A stretch of DNA of 13,903 bases from NCBI GenBank assembly GCA_964532515.1, contig CAZHKH010000030.1, positions 1 through 13,903 on the forward strand. The letters are read 5' to 3'. The notes under the pieces were generated by a model, which had not been told where the DNA came from, did not search any database, and was given only the letters and a program-made list of their open reading frames with translations. The first letter of the stretch is position 1; the number at the start of each line of letters is the position of its first letter. Made by a program: the position numbers and the translations under genes. Below, piece by piece: positions 1 through 7,178 of this stretch. Source of the DNA: TMED161 sp964532515 (GTDB lineage Bacteria; Fidelibacterota; Marinisomatia; SCGC-AAA003-L08; D37C17).

Positions 1-1442
1 TCCTCTACTTTACTAATATTTGCGTATGCGCTGGCCAGGCTGTTGAGCGTCTTTGCCTGCGATAGTTTATCTTCAATCTGAACTTGCAGTTCCAGTGCCT
101 GCTCAAAGTAGCGGATGGCCTTCTTGTACTTGTACCAACCATTATTCATAATACCAATCAGATTGTAGACAAAGGCCTGGGACTGCTCGTACTTCTCGCC
201 CTCCGCGATTCTCATGGCCTCATCAAGCTCCCGCTCGGCGTCCTCGCTGTAGCCCAGCTTGTTGTAGGTCACCCCCAGCTGCGCTCTGGCCTCCACAAAC
301 TTCTCATCATGCTCCAGCGCCTTGATAAACAGATCGCGCGCGTGCTCCAAATCCGAGGTCTCGTGCGCCCGGTTTATCAGCTGCATCGCATCGTAGTACA
401 GCCTCATCGCATCGGCGTCTGAGGTAAACTCGCGCTCCAGGTACTTTAAAATCTGATCGGGAACCGGCATATCATAGTGCGACAGCAGATCCCTGATAAT
501 CTCCCCGCGAATCAGCCGCAGGTCACTGGCGCTCTGCCGGAACTGGCCGCTCCAGGTATACTCTCCGCTGCTGGTATCAAACATTCGCATATCAACCACC
601 ACGCCTTTATCATCTGTTGAAATGCTGGTCTCAATCACGCTTCCCACCTGCAGAATCTGTGATATCTTTAGCGGGTCAAGCTCGCTTCCCTTTAATTTTG
701 AGATATCCGGCACGCCCGGGGTTCTGACTCTATCAATTTTTTGAAAATCAGAGACCAGTCCCTCCAAAAGACCGTAGCAGGTCGTATCCTGATTCCCGCT
801 CAGGTCATGGGGATACAGAAACGCCGTTGAAAAAATATCCTCGGTCTGGTAGCTATCGATGTCCACCACCGCCACACCTCTATTACTATAGTACTCATAG
901 AGCTGCCCCTGGCTCTGGGCATCGTGCTCATCGGAGTCCAGATACACCCGAAACGCCTGAACCGGCTCATTGATATTCTTGAGTTTGAGATAGCCGATCT
1001 CGCGGCAGTGCTCGGGCCTTTGCTCCATCTGCGAGAGCAGGCTTTCGCTGGCCACCACCCCGCCCTCCGGAGCGATGGACTCGAGTCTGGCGCAGACGTT
1101 TACATCGTGCCCAAACAGATCACCATCCCGGCGAAGCACCTGTGCATGGTGCACCGCGGCCCTGACCCATATCTGGTCTTTTTTCTCTTTTAATTTATTT
1201 CGTTTTTGGAGTGTCATCTGAAATGCGGTGCAGGCATCAAGCGCATCACTCGCGCTATCAAACTCCGCAAAGAACGCGTCACCGATATTTTTAATCACAC
1301 TGCCATTGGCATCTGCAATCGCGCCACCTACAATCTCATCGTGCTCAGCTAGAAGCGCGAGCGCGAGTTTCTCATCGCTGCTCATCATTTTGCTGTAGCC
1401 TACGATATCGGTAAATAGGATGGACCGTGATTCAGTTGCCAC
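1..1442 (-). CDS. Class III adenylate/guanylate cyclase with TolB-like and TPR regions (3' end off window)
   Basis: Predicted soluble class III nucleotide cyclase, most likely making cAMP from ATP. My translation gives 480 residues before the window edge, with no stop. Residues 1-165 are the cyclase homology domain. Metal-binding Asp12 lies in FTDIVGYS and Asp55 in KNIGDAFFA. Lys51 and Asp113 fit adenine recognition, and Asn115 and Arg119 (VNVCARLE) fit the transition-state pair, so the active site looks complete. About residues 190-335 resemble the TolB-N/FlgO-like region (VAVVDID near its start, LQVGSVIETSI, YTWSGQF) often found between cyclase and TPR regions. From about 340 onward there are TPR-like helices (ARDLFIKALEHDEKFVEARA, AIRYFEQALEL). 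No signal peptide or membrane segment is seen. The start is GTG at 1442, chosen because the domain begins there and AAGGA lies 6 bases upstream. The gap to the argF stop is 9 bases. GC is visibly higher than in the lptC part of the same run. What the TPR part binds is unknown. Confidence 0.88.
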   Translation of the reverse strand, partial: MATESRSILFTDIVGYSKMMSSDEKLALALLAEHDEIVGGAIADANGSVIKNIGDAFFAEFDSASDALDACTAFQMTLQKRNKLKEKKDQIWVRAAVHHAQVLRRDGDLFGHDVNVCARLESIAPEGGVVASESLLSQMEQRPEHCREIGYLKLKNINEPVQAFRVYLDSDEHDAQSQGQLYEYYSNRGVAVVDIDSYQTEDIFSTAFLYPHDLSGNQDTTCYGLLEGLVSDFQKIDRVRTPGVPDISKLKGSELDPLKISQILQVGSVIETSISTDDKGVVVDMRMFDTSSGEYTWSGQFRQSASDLRLIRGEIIRDLLSHYDMPVPDQILKYLEREFTSDADAMRLYYDAMQLINRAHETSDLEHARDLFIKALEHDEKFVEARAQLGVTYNKLGYSEDAERELDEAMRIAEGEKYEQSQAFVYNLIGIMNNGWYKYKKAIRYFEQALELQVQIEDKLSQAKTLNSLASAYANISKVE

Positions 1443-1447
1443 GCAGG

Positions 1448-1453
1448 ATCCTT
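1448..1453 (-). promoter_or_regulatory. Ribosome binding site fixing the cyclase GTG start
   Basis: AAGGAT on the minus strand overlaps the argF stop codon. Its AAGGA core sits 6 bases before the GTG at 1442. This supports GTG as the start and suggests translation of the cyclase follows termination of argF. Confidence 0.5.
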
Positions 1454-2369
1454 AGTTGCCAGTCAGGTAGAGCATGATCGCGTTTTGTGCGTGCATCCGG
1501 TTCTCCGCCTGGTCAAAGATAATCGAGTAGTCCGCATCGCACACGCTATCGGTTACCTCCACGCCCCGCTCGGCTGGAAGGCAGTGCATAAACAGTGTCT
1601 TTTGCCCGGTTGCGCTGATCATCGCATCGTTCACCTGAAACGGCTCAAATATTTTTCGTCTGGCCTCGGCTTCTTCTTTCTGTCCCATCGATGCCCAGAC
1701 ATCGGTGTAGATGACATCCGCGCCTTTCACGCCCTCATGCGGGTCATGAGAAATATTAATCGTTGAGAGACCCGCGGCCCTGGCTTTTTCAACCAAATCC
1801 ATATCCGGCTTGTAGCCATCGGGGCACACCACCGTAAAATTAAATGGAATCATCATCGCCAGATACAGCCATGAGTGAACGATATTGTTTCCATCGCCCA
1901 CATACGCCACTGATTTATTTTCAATGGAACCCAGGTGCTCTATAATAGTAAATGCATCGGCCATAATCTGGCACGGGTGATTGTGGTCGGTCAGCCCATT
2001 GACCACCGGCACCGATGCGTGCTCCGCGAGCTCAAGGATATGCTGATGATCAAAAAGCCTGGCCATAATCATATCATTAAATCGGCTCAAGACCCTGGCA
2101 ATATCCGCCACCGACTCTCTCTTTCCGATTCCAATGTCATTGGGACCCAGATACAGCGCGTGTCCACCCAGCCTGAAAAATCCAGTCTCAAAGGACACCC
2201 GGGTTCTGGCTGATGGCTTGGCAAAAATCATCGCCATGCTCATCCCATCAAAGGGCCGATAGTTCTCTCTTTCCTTAAACTTTGACTTGATCCACGCGGC
2301 CTTATCGAAAATCTCATGAATCTGATCTGCGCTCAGGTCGTTTATATGTAGAAAATCTTTTTTACTCAT
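1452..2369 (-). CDS. argF: Ornithine carbamoyltransferase
   Basis: Cytosolic enzyme of arginine biosynthesis that joins carbamoyl phosphate and ornithine to give citrulline. At 305 residues it is normal length. The carbamoyl-phosphate loop is SARTR at 53-57. HPCQ is at 131-134, the ornithine-side loop DVWASMGQ at 223-230 (typical of ornithine rather than aspartate transcarbamoylases), and the catalytic HCLP at 262-265. All key residues are intact. The ATG overlaps the end of rpoN by 8 bases (ATGAGTAA), and a strong Shine-Dalgarno lies inside the last rpoN codons. No other arginine gene is in the window, so argF looks like a passenger of the LPS/rpoN run rather than part of an arg operon. The anabolic role (rather than catabolic arcB) is the default reading because no arcA or arcC is nearby. 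Confidence 0.96.
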   Translation of the reverse strand: MSKKDFLHINDLSADQIHEIFDKAAWIKSKFKERENYRPFDGMSMAMIFAKPSARTRVSFETGFFRLGGHALYLGPNDIGIGKRESVADIARVLSRFNDMIMARLFDHQHILELAEHASVPVVNGLTDHNHPCQIMADAFTIIEHLGSIENKSVAYVGDGNNIVHSWLYLAMMIPFNFTVVCPDGYKPDMDLVEKARAAGLSTINISHDPHEGVKGADVIYTDVWASMGQKEEAEARRKIFEPFQVNDAMISATGQKTLFMHCLPAERGVEVTDSVCDADYSIIFDQAENRMHAQNAIMLYLTGN

Positions 2370-3747
2370 CTGCTATCTCCCTCCTTAATTTTGACTTTGG
2401 TATCCCCATTAAATTTCTGTACTTGCTTACCGTCCGCCTGGCAATAATATACCCCTCATCTGCAAGTATATCCATAATCGCCTGGTCATCATGTGGCGTG
2501 GACTTGTCCTCTGCATCAATAATCTGCTTCATTCGATTCTTGACCACGGTGTTTGAGACCTCCTCACCCGATGAGGTCATAATCGACTCAGAGAAAAAAT
2601 CTTTAATTTCAAATATTCCCCAGGGCAGCTGCACATACTTTCCATTGGTGGCCCTGCTGACTGTAGAGATATCGATATCAAGCTCCGTGGCGATGTCCTT
2701 GAGAATCATGGGAGCCAGCTCCTGCTTTTCTTCTTTGAACATCACCTTTTGTTTTTTAATAATGACGTTCATAATCTCCAGCATGGTCTGCCGTCGCTGA
2801 TTAATCGCATCGATAAACCAGTTCGCGGACTCTGTTTTAGTTTTTATAAACTTTCGTGCGCTTTTATCCAGCTTCTTATCCTCAAGCATCTTGGAGTACT
2901 CATCGCTCACGCGAAGCTCATACATGCTCTGGTCATTCATGTGGATGACCCAGTCCTCATTTCTTTTATCTACGATGATATCGGGAATAATAAATTCATT
3001 TTCTCCAGCGGGAAGTCCATCTCCAGGCTTGGGGTTTGTTTTTTTAATCACCTCCACCGCCTCTTTGAGCTGTTCCATGGAGCAGTCAAGCTTGCTGCAA
3101 ATTTTTTCATATCTCTTTGCGGTAAAATCATCAAAGCACGCGCTCACCACGCTGTGGGAAAGTGGATGCTTGTCTTTATCAATCTGCAGGCTCATGCACT
3201 CCTGCAGGTCACTTGATGCAATTCCGCGCGGCTCCAGTGATTTAATAATATCAAGCACGCTTAGCACCTCCGACTCTGTAGAGCCCAGTCTATCGGCAAT
3301 GAGTATCGGCTCAATCTTGAAGTATCCATCGGCATCAATGTTTCCAATAATCTCGTGAGCGATATTCATGTGCTCATCTGATATATTGATATCAATGAGC
3401 TGATCTTTGATTCGATCGTTTAATGTTTTGGGGGTGGTGTGGTTGGTTACTAGAAAATCAGAAGACTCCACGCCTGATCTATTTAATTCAAATCGATCGC
3501 TATCAGAGTCAAGCTCATCCCAATCAAATTCAGAGTCATCAGTTTCCTCTGATTCAACCTCACTCGCCGCTTCCTGCTCCGGGTCTGATTCCTCATCTAC
3601 AATCTCCAGGGTGGGGTTGTCTTCAAGTTCCTTGGTGATCCTCTGCTCAAGCAGCGTGTTGGTCAGCTGCATAATATTTGCCTGTAGAATCTGCTGCGGG
3701 GTGAGCTTTTGAACTTGAACCTGGGTCTGTCTGGTTTTTGAGCTCAA
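2362..3747 (-). CDS. rpoN: RNA polymerase sigma-54 factor
   Basis: Sigma-54 directs RNA polymerase to -24/-12 promoters that need ATP-driven enhancer-binding activators. The 461 residues follow family order. Region I is Gln/Leu-rich at 10-50 (KLTPQQILQ, ending in LEDNPTLEI). Region II is acidic at about 51-95. The core-binding region is about 110-290. The helix-turn-helix lies around 348-372 (LKDIATELDIDISTVSRA). The RpoN box at 436-445 reads ARRTVSKYRN against the usual ARRTVAKYRE type. The start is TTG at 3747, directly after the lptB TAA and in the same frame; GGAG lies 9 bases upstream. No ATG or GTG precedes region I, so TTG is the only reasonable start. Its position downstream of lptB matches the conserved lptB-rpoN order of proteobacteria. 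No enhancer-binding activator gene is in the window. Confidence 0.96.
   Translation of the reverse strand: MSSKTRQTQVQVQKLTPQQILQANIMQLTNTLLEQRITKELEDNPTLEIVDEESDPEQEAASEVESEETDDSEFDWDELDSDSDRFELNRSGVESSDFLVTNHTTPKTLNDRIKDQLIDINISDEHMNIAHEIIGNIDADGYFKIEPILIADRLGSTESEVLSVLDIIKSLEPRGIASSDLQECMSLQIDKDKHPLSHSVVSACFDDFTAKRYEKICSKLDCSMEQLKEAVEVIKKTNPKPGDGLPAGENEFIIPDIIVDKRNEDWVIHMNDQSMYELRVSDEYSKMLEDKKLDKSARKFIKTKTESANWFIDAINQRRQTMLEIMNVIIKKQKVMFKEEKQELAPMILKDIATELDIDISTVSRATNGKYVQLPWGIFEIKDFFSESIMTSSGEEVSNTVVKNRMKQIIDAEDKSTPHDDQAIMDILADEGYIIARRTVSKYRNLMGIPKSKLRREIADE
2380..2386 (-). promoter_or_regulatory. Strong ribosome binding site of argF inside rpoN
   Basis: AAGGAGG on the minus strand lies 10 bases before the argF ATG, with a second GGAG 7 bases before it. 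It is the strongest Shine-Dalgarno sequence I found in the run. It lies within codons for the last residues of RpoN, so argF can initiate independently of upstream translation. Confidence 0.6.
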
Positions 3748-4479
3748 TTACCTGCTCTCCATTTTAAATGTGTCCCCCAGATACAGTCGTCTGGCCTCCT
3801 CATCCTCGCTTAAATCTTTTGAGGCGCCTGAAAATAGAACCTTTCCATTGTACAGAAGATAGGAGCGGTCAGTAATCGAGCGCGTTTCGCGCACATTGAG
3901 ATCGGTGATCAGCACTCCGATGCCCCTGTCCTTTAGTTTTAAAATTATATTCTGAATTTCATCTACAGCGATGGGGTCGATTCCCGCATAGGGCTCATCT
4001 AAAAGCATGAACTTGGGGTCGGTGACCAGCGCTCTGGCGATTTCAGTTCGCCTTCGCTCTCCACCAGAGAGCGTCATCGCGATATTCTTTCGTATATGCC
4101 CAATCGAGAACTCTTCAAGAAGCTGCTCAAGTCGATTTTTTTGCTCCTGCTTTGTCAGGGAGGTAAGCTCAAGGGCCAGCTTTAGATTGTTCTCTACCGA
4201 TAGCTTCGTGAATACAGAGGCCTCCTGCGCCAGGTATCCGATTCCCATTCTGGCTCTCTTGTACATCGGCATGCGGGTAATGATATCCTCATCAATCTTC
4301 ACCTCTCCGCTCGATGGGGTAATCATGCCGGTAATCATGTAGAAGGTTGTTGTTTTTCCAGCTCCATTGGGTCCAAGAAGCCCAACAATCTCACCCTCCT
4401 TAATCTCAATTGAGACACCTCTAACCACCTCGGTGCTTTTATATTTTTTTACTAGGCTCTGTGTTGCAAGTATACTCAT
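3748..4479 (-). CDS. lptB: LPS export ABC transporter ATP-binding protein LptB
   Basis: ATPase of the LptB2FG transporter, which extracts LPS from the inner membrane and pushes it along the Lpt bridge. It is cytosolic and bound to LptF/LptG, which are not in the window. At 243 residues it is family length. Walker A is GPNGAGKTT at 36-44, the Q-loop Gln85, the signature LSGGE at 137-141, Walker B FMLLDE at 157-162 with catalytic Glu162, and the D-loop GIDP at 166-169. The next segment reads ITDLNVRET where LptB proteins normally have TDHNVRET. The H-loop His is therefore Leu194 (CTC at 3900-3898). The ATG at 4479 follows the lptC TAA with no spacer and in frame; the stop TAA abuts the rpoN TTG, also in frame. 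AAGGA lies about 10 bases before the ATG. The orthology is clear; full activity is less certain because of residue 194. Confidence 0.95.
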   Translation of the reverse strand: MSILATQSLVKKYKSTEVVRGVSIEIKEGEIVGLLGPNGAGKTTTFYMITGMITPSSGEVKIDEDIITRMPMYKRARMGIGYLAQEASVFTKLSVENNLKLALELTSLTKQEQKNRLEQLLEEFSIGHIRKNIAMTLSGGERRRTEIARALVTDPKFMLLDEPYAGIDPIAVDEIQNIILKLKDRGIGVLITDLNVRETRSITDRSYLLYNGKVLFSGASKDLSEDEEARRLYLGDTFKMESR

Positions 4480-5049
4480 TTATTTAGTTTCCTTGAAGCT
4501 TCCAATGAATTTAAATATTTTATAGTTAGTTAGGTCCATATCTGATTCAAAGCCAATCCCTTTTACTATATTGTTAGACTTATCAGTCAGCAGAACAGAA
4601 TCTTCTGATGTTATTAATTTATATTGATTATCCCAAAGAATTTGATCTGATTGGAGTGTGTAGCCACTATCTGAAACCACCGTCACATTTCCGTAGGCCC
4701 TTAGATTGTTGCTCACATTCTCTACGATCGCTGAGTCCGAGTACAGGGTGCTGATATGCAGGCCATCCTCATCAAAAAATTTTGAGATTACTTCTCCGGC
4801 GAGTATGGCATCCTCTCCATCCTCTTTAATTAATTTTTTTGATGTTGAGGATATCACCAGATCCCGCTCCTGATAGATGCTGATGGTTGGATTAAAAATC
4901 TCATTATCATGAAAATCCTCTGAAGAAATCTTCTCTTCAACCACAGGGTCAGAGCCACAGGAGACAAGCAGCGCACATGCGACGCATATCAAAAGAGGGT
5001 ATCTACGCTTTATAGATTTCTTTTGACATCTTTTCATAGATTTTGTCAT
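4480..5049 (-). CDS. lptC: LPS export periplasmic protein LptC, lipoprotein type
   Basis: LptC receives LPS from LptB2FG and passes it to the periplasmic bridge. The 189-residue product has a basic N-terminus, a hydrophobic stretch at about 18-30 and a lipobox LVSC, so Cys31 is the predicted lipidated residue. Many proteobacterial LptCs instead have an uncleaved membrane helix. The rest is beta-rich with the OstA/LptC-type pattern (GYTLQSDQILWDNQYKLIT). I chose ATG at 5049 because AGAAGGG ends 5 bases before it. An in-frame GTG at 5055 lies in that ribosome site, and ATG at 5037 is another option. The start overlaps the kdsC 3' end by 47 bases in another frame. The stop TAA directly abuts lptB. 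The position between kdsC and lptB is the strongest evidence for identity, since sequence conservation in this family is low. Confidence 0.85.
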   Translation of the reverse strand: MTKSMKRCQKKSIKRRYPLLICVACALLVSCGSDPVVEEKISSEDFHDNEIFNPTISIYQERDLVISSTSKKLIKEDGEDAILAGEVISKFFDEDGLHISTLYSDSAIVENVSNNLRAYGNVTVVSDSGYTLQSDQILWDNQYKLITSEDSVLLTDKSNNIVKGIGFESDMDLTNYKIFKFIGSFKETK

Positions 5050-5548
5050 ACACACCCTTCTGAATTAAAATTAGTTCCACCACCTCTCTGAACGCTCCGT
5101 GGCCTCCCTCTTTGACTGTAGTATAATCGCAAACAGATGCGACCTTATCATGCGCTCCGGGAACGGTGCAGGCAAGCCCCACCCGCTCAAGCAGCGGAAT
5201 ATCAATCAGTCCATCCCCTATATAGGCAATCTCATGATCTGAAACATTGAAAATTTCTTTTAGCTCCTGATATGAATCTAATTTATTCAGCTTCCCCTGG
5301 TAGCAGTGCTCTATCCCCATCTCCTTTGATCGAAGCAGCGTGCACAAAGAGAATCTTCCAGATATCAGTGCAACCGGAAGCGCTGCCATTCTTGCGTACG
5401 CCGCGCCCGCGCCATCCTCTACGCTGAAGTTTTTAAACTCGGTTCCATCTGAGCCTATATATATAGTGCCATCTGTCAGCACGCCATCAACATCGGAAAC
5501 CAGAAGCTTGATATCTTTAATTTTTTTTTGAGAGAGTTTATTTTCCAT
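5003..5548 (-). CDS. kdsC: 3-deoxy-D-manno-octulosonate 8-phosphate phosphatase (HAD family)
   Basis: Dephosphorylates Kdo-8-phosphate to Kdo, the sugar joining lipid A to the LPS core. It is cytosolic. The 181 residues match this small capless HAD family. The nucleophile and acid are Asp19 and Asp21 in SDVDGVLTDG. Motif II is ISGR at 62-65, the conserved Lys lies in YQGKLNKLD near 83-91, and motif III/IV is GDGLID at 111-116 with Asp112 and Asp116. The C-terminal GGHGAFREVVELI is typical of KdsC. Two small departures are VEDGAGA for the usual VRDG and GDG for GDD. The ATG overlaps the end of pyrG by 11 bases. Placement beside lptC/lptB supports KdsC over other sugar-phosphate phosphatases of the same fold. 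kdsA, kdsB and kdsD are not in the window. Confidence 0.9.
   Translation of the reverse strand: MENKLSQKKIKDIKLLVSDVDGVLTDGTIYIGSDGTEFKNFSVEDGAGAAYARMAALPVALISGRFSLCTLLRSKEMGIEHCYQGKLNKLDSYQELKEIFNVSDHEIAYIGDGLIDIPLLERVGLACTVPGAHDKVASVCDYTTVKEGGHGAFREVVELILIQKGVYDKIYEKMSKEIYKA
5055..5061 (-). promoter_or_regulatory. Ribosome binding site choosing the lptC ATG start
   Basis: AGAAGGG on the minus strand lies within kdsC, 5 bases before the ATG at 5049. It favours this ATG over the GTG at 5055, which it overlaps. Confidence 0.5.
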
Positions 5549-7178
5549 CTCTGTACTTTATTGATGCAGAGATAAAATCTTTAAACAGGGGATGCACATT
5601 CACCAGTGTGCTTTTTAATTCAGGATGAAACTGCACTCCCACAAACCATGGGTGGTCAGAGATCTCAATCATCTCAACAAGATTAAGCTTTTCATTGACC
5701 CCACTAATTTTCATCCCTGCATTTTTTAATTTGGTCTTATATCTATTATTAAACTCATATCGATGTCGATGCCTTTCATTGATCGTCTTCTTTCGATATG
5801 CAGATGCCGCTCTGGTGCCCGAGCTCACCGCGCAGCTGTAGGTGCCCAGTCTCATGCTCGCCCCTTTATCAACAACACTTTTCTGTGCTTTCATTAAATC
5901 AATGACAGGGAACCGGGTTCGCTTATTAAATTCGGTGCTGTTGGCGGCTTTCATGTCACACAGATGCCTGGAGAAATCTATTACCGCGCACTGCATGCCA
6001 AGACAAATTCCAAAGAATGGAATCCCATGCTCTCTGGCATATTTAGATGACATGATTTTTCCCTCAATGCCCCTATCTCCAAATCCTCCCGGAATTAAGA
6101 TTCCATCGATGCCCCTGAACACAACCTCTGGATTGTCGTTCACCTCCAGCTCTTCGGTGTCCACCCACCTGACATTGACTCTGGTGTTGTTTGATACCCC
6201 CGAGTGAATGAATGCCTCTAGAATACTTTTGTAGGCATCGTGAAGTCCATTGTATTTTCCGCAGATTGCAATATCAACCTTCCCATGTGGATTTTTAAAG
6301 CGATCGATAAAGCCCTTCAGATATTCAATATTTTTGTGCTTCGCTGTATTTTTAATTTTAAGTCTCTTTACAATCTCTTTATCAAAATTATCTTCATGGA
6401 GAATAAGTGGAATCTCATAGATGCTATCCACATCTGGAGATTCAAATACATGCTGCGTCGCGATGTTGCAGAATAGTCCAATTTTCTTTTTTAGTTTCAT
6501 GTTCAGATGATGATTTTCCTCTGTTCTGCACACCAGCATATCCGGCTCTATACCAATCTCTCTGAGTCTCATCACGCTGTGCTGCGTTGGCTTGGTTTTC
6601 ATCTCTCCCGCTGCGCGAATAAATGGAAGCAGCGTGGTGTGAATCACCGCGGTGTTGTCCCTGCCCTCTTCGAGTATCATCTGCCTGATTGCCTCGTAAA
6701 ATGGCTGGCCTTCAATATCTCCAACGGTTCCACCAACCTCGGTAATGATGACATCATATTTTTTTCGTGGATTGACCTGCTTGATTCTTCTGATAATTTC
6801 ATCTGTAATATGCGGAATCACTTGAATGGTCTCACCCAGATAATCTCCGCGACGCTCTCGCTCAAGCACATCCCAGTACACCCTTCCAGATGATGTGGTA
6901 TTGAGTCTGCTCAGCGGACCATCAATAAACCGTTCGTAGTGCCCAAGGTCCAGGTCAGTCTCCGAGCCGTCATCCAAAACAAATACCTCACCATGCTGAT
7001 AGGGATTCATGGTTCCCGGGTCTACATTTAAATATGGGTCGAGCTTCTGTATCGTGACCTTCAGTCCCATTGACTTTAAAAGATATCCAAGCGATGATGC
7101 CACAATTCCCTTGCCGAGTCCTGAGAGAACACCACCAAATACAAATATATATTTTGTCTGCTGCTTAGCTTTCTTCAT
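5538..7178 (-). CDS. pyrG: CTP synthase (glutamine hydrolysing)
   Basis: Converts UTP to CTP using ATP and glutamine. It is cytosolic and forms tetramers in the family. At 546 residues it is full length. The N-terminal amidoligase begins KYIFVFGGVLSGLGKGI (the usual form has SSLGKG), followed by LDPYLNVDPGTMNPYQHGEV and IGDIEGQPF-type elements. The C-terminal class I glutamine amidotransferase domain starts near residue 300. It contains the oxyanion-region GGFGDRG, the nucleophile Cys392 in FFGICLGMQ, and the His-Glu pair in GVQFHPELKS. The catalytic triad is complete. The ATG overlaps gatC by 14 bases and the stop overlaps kdsC by 11. CTP feeds CMP-Kdo formation as well as nucleic acid and lipid synthesis, which makes its linkage to kdsC metabolically sensible. 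Confidence 0.97.
   Translation of the reverse strand: MKKAKQQTKYIFVFGGVLSGLGKGIVASSLGYLLKSMGLKVTIQKLDPYLNVDPGTMNPYQHGEVFVLDDGSETDLDLGHYERFIDGPLSRLNTTSSGRVYWDVLERERRGDYLGETIQVIPHITDEIIRRIKQVNPRKKYDVIITEVGGTVGDIEGQPFYEAIRQMILEEGRDNTAVIHTTLLPFIRAAGEMKTKPTQHSVMRLREIGIEPDMLVCRTEENHHLNMKLKKKIGLFCNIATQHVFESPDVDSIYEIPLILHEDNFDKEIVKRLKIKNTAKHKNIEYLKGFIDRFKNPHGKVDIAICGKYNGLHDAYKSILEAFIHSGVSNNTRVNVRWVDTEELEVNDNPEVVFRGIDGILIPGGFGDRGIEGKIMSSKYAREHGIPFFGICLGMQCAVIDFSRHLCDMKAANSTEFNKRTRFPVIDLMKAQKSVVDKGASMRLGTYSCAVSSGTRAASAYRKKTINERHRHRYEFNNRYKTKLKNAGMKISGVNEKLNLVEMIEISDHPWFVGVQFHPELKSTLVNVHPLFKDFISASIKYRDGK

Noticed and set aside
84..422. Open frame of 112 codons on the plus strand opposite the cyclase gene
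   Set aside because: It lies antisense to a frame with clear cyclase and TPR motifs, has no recognisable domain, and is explained by GC-rich codon structure on the other strand. The same applies to 924-1193.
1969..1984. Sigma-54 promoter-like sequence beginning TGGCACG on the plus strand
   Set aside because: The GG to TTG spacing is one base too long, the -12 GC is missing, and the bases encode the conserved HPCQ region of argF on the minus strand. No plus-strand gene follows.
2423..3712. Several plus-strand open frames across rpoN
   Set aside because: All are antisense to an intact sigma-54 gene; their Ser-rich translations are complements of Asp/Glu-rich region II and neighbouring codons.
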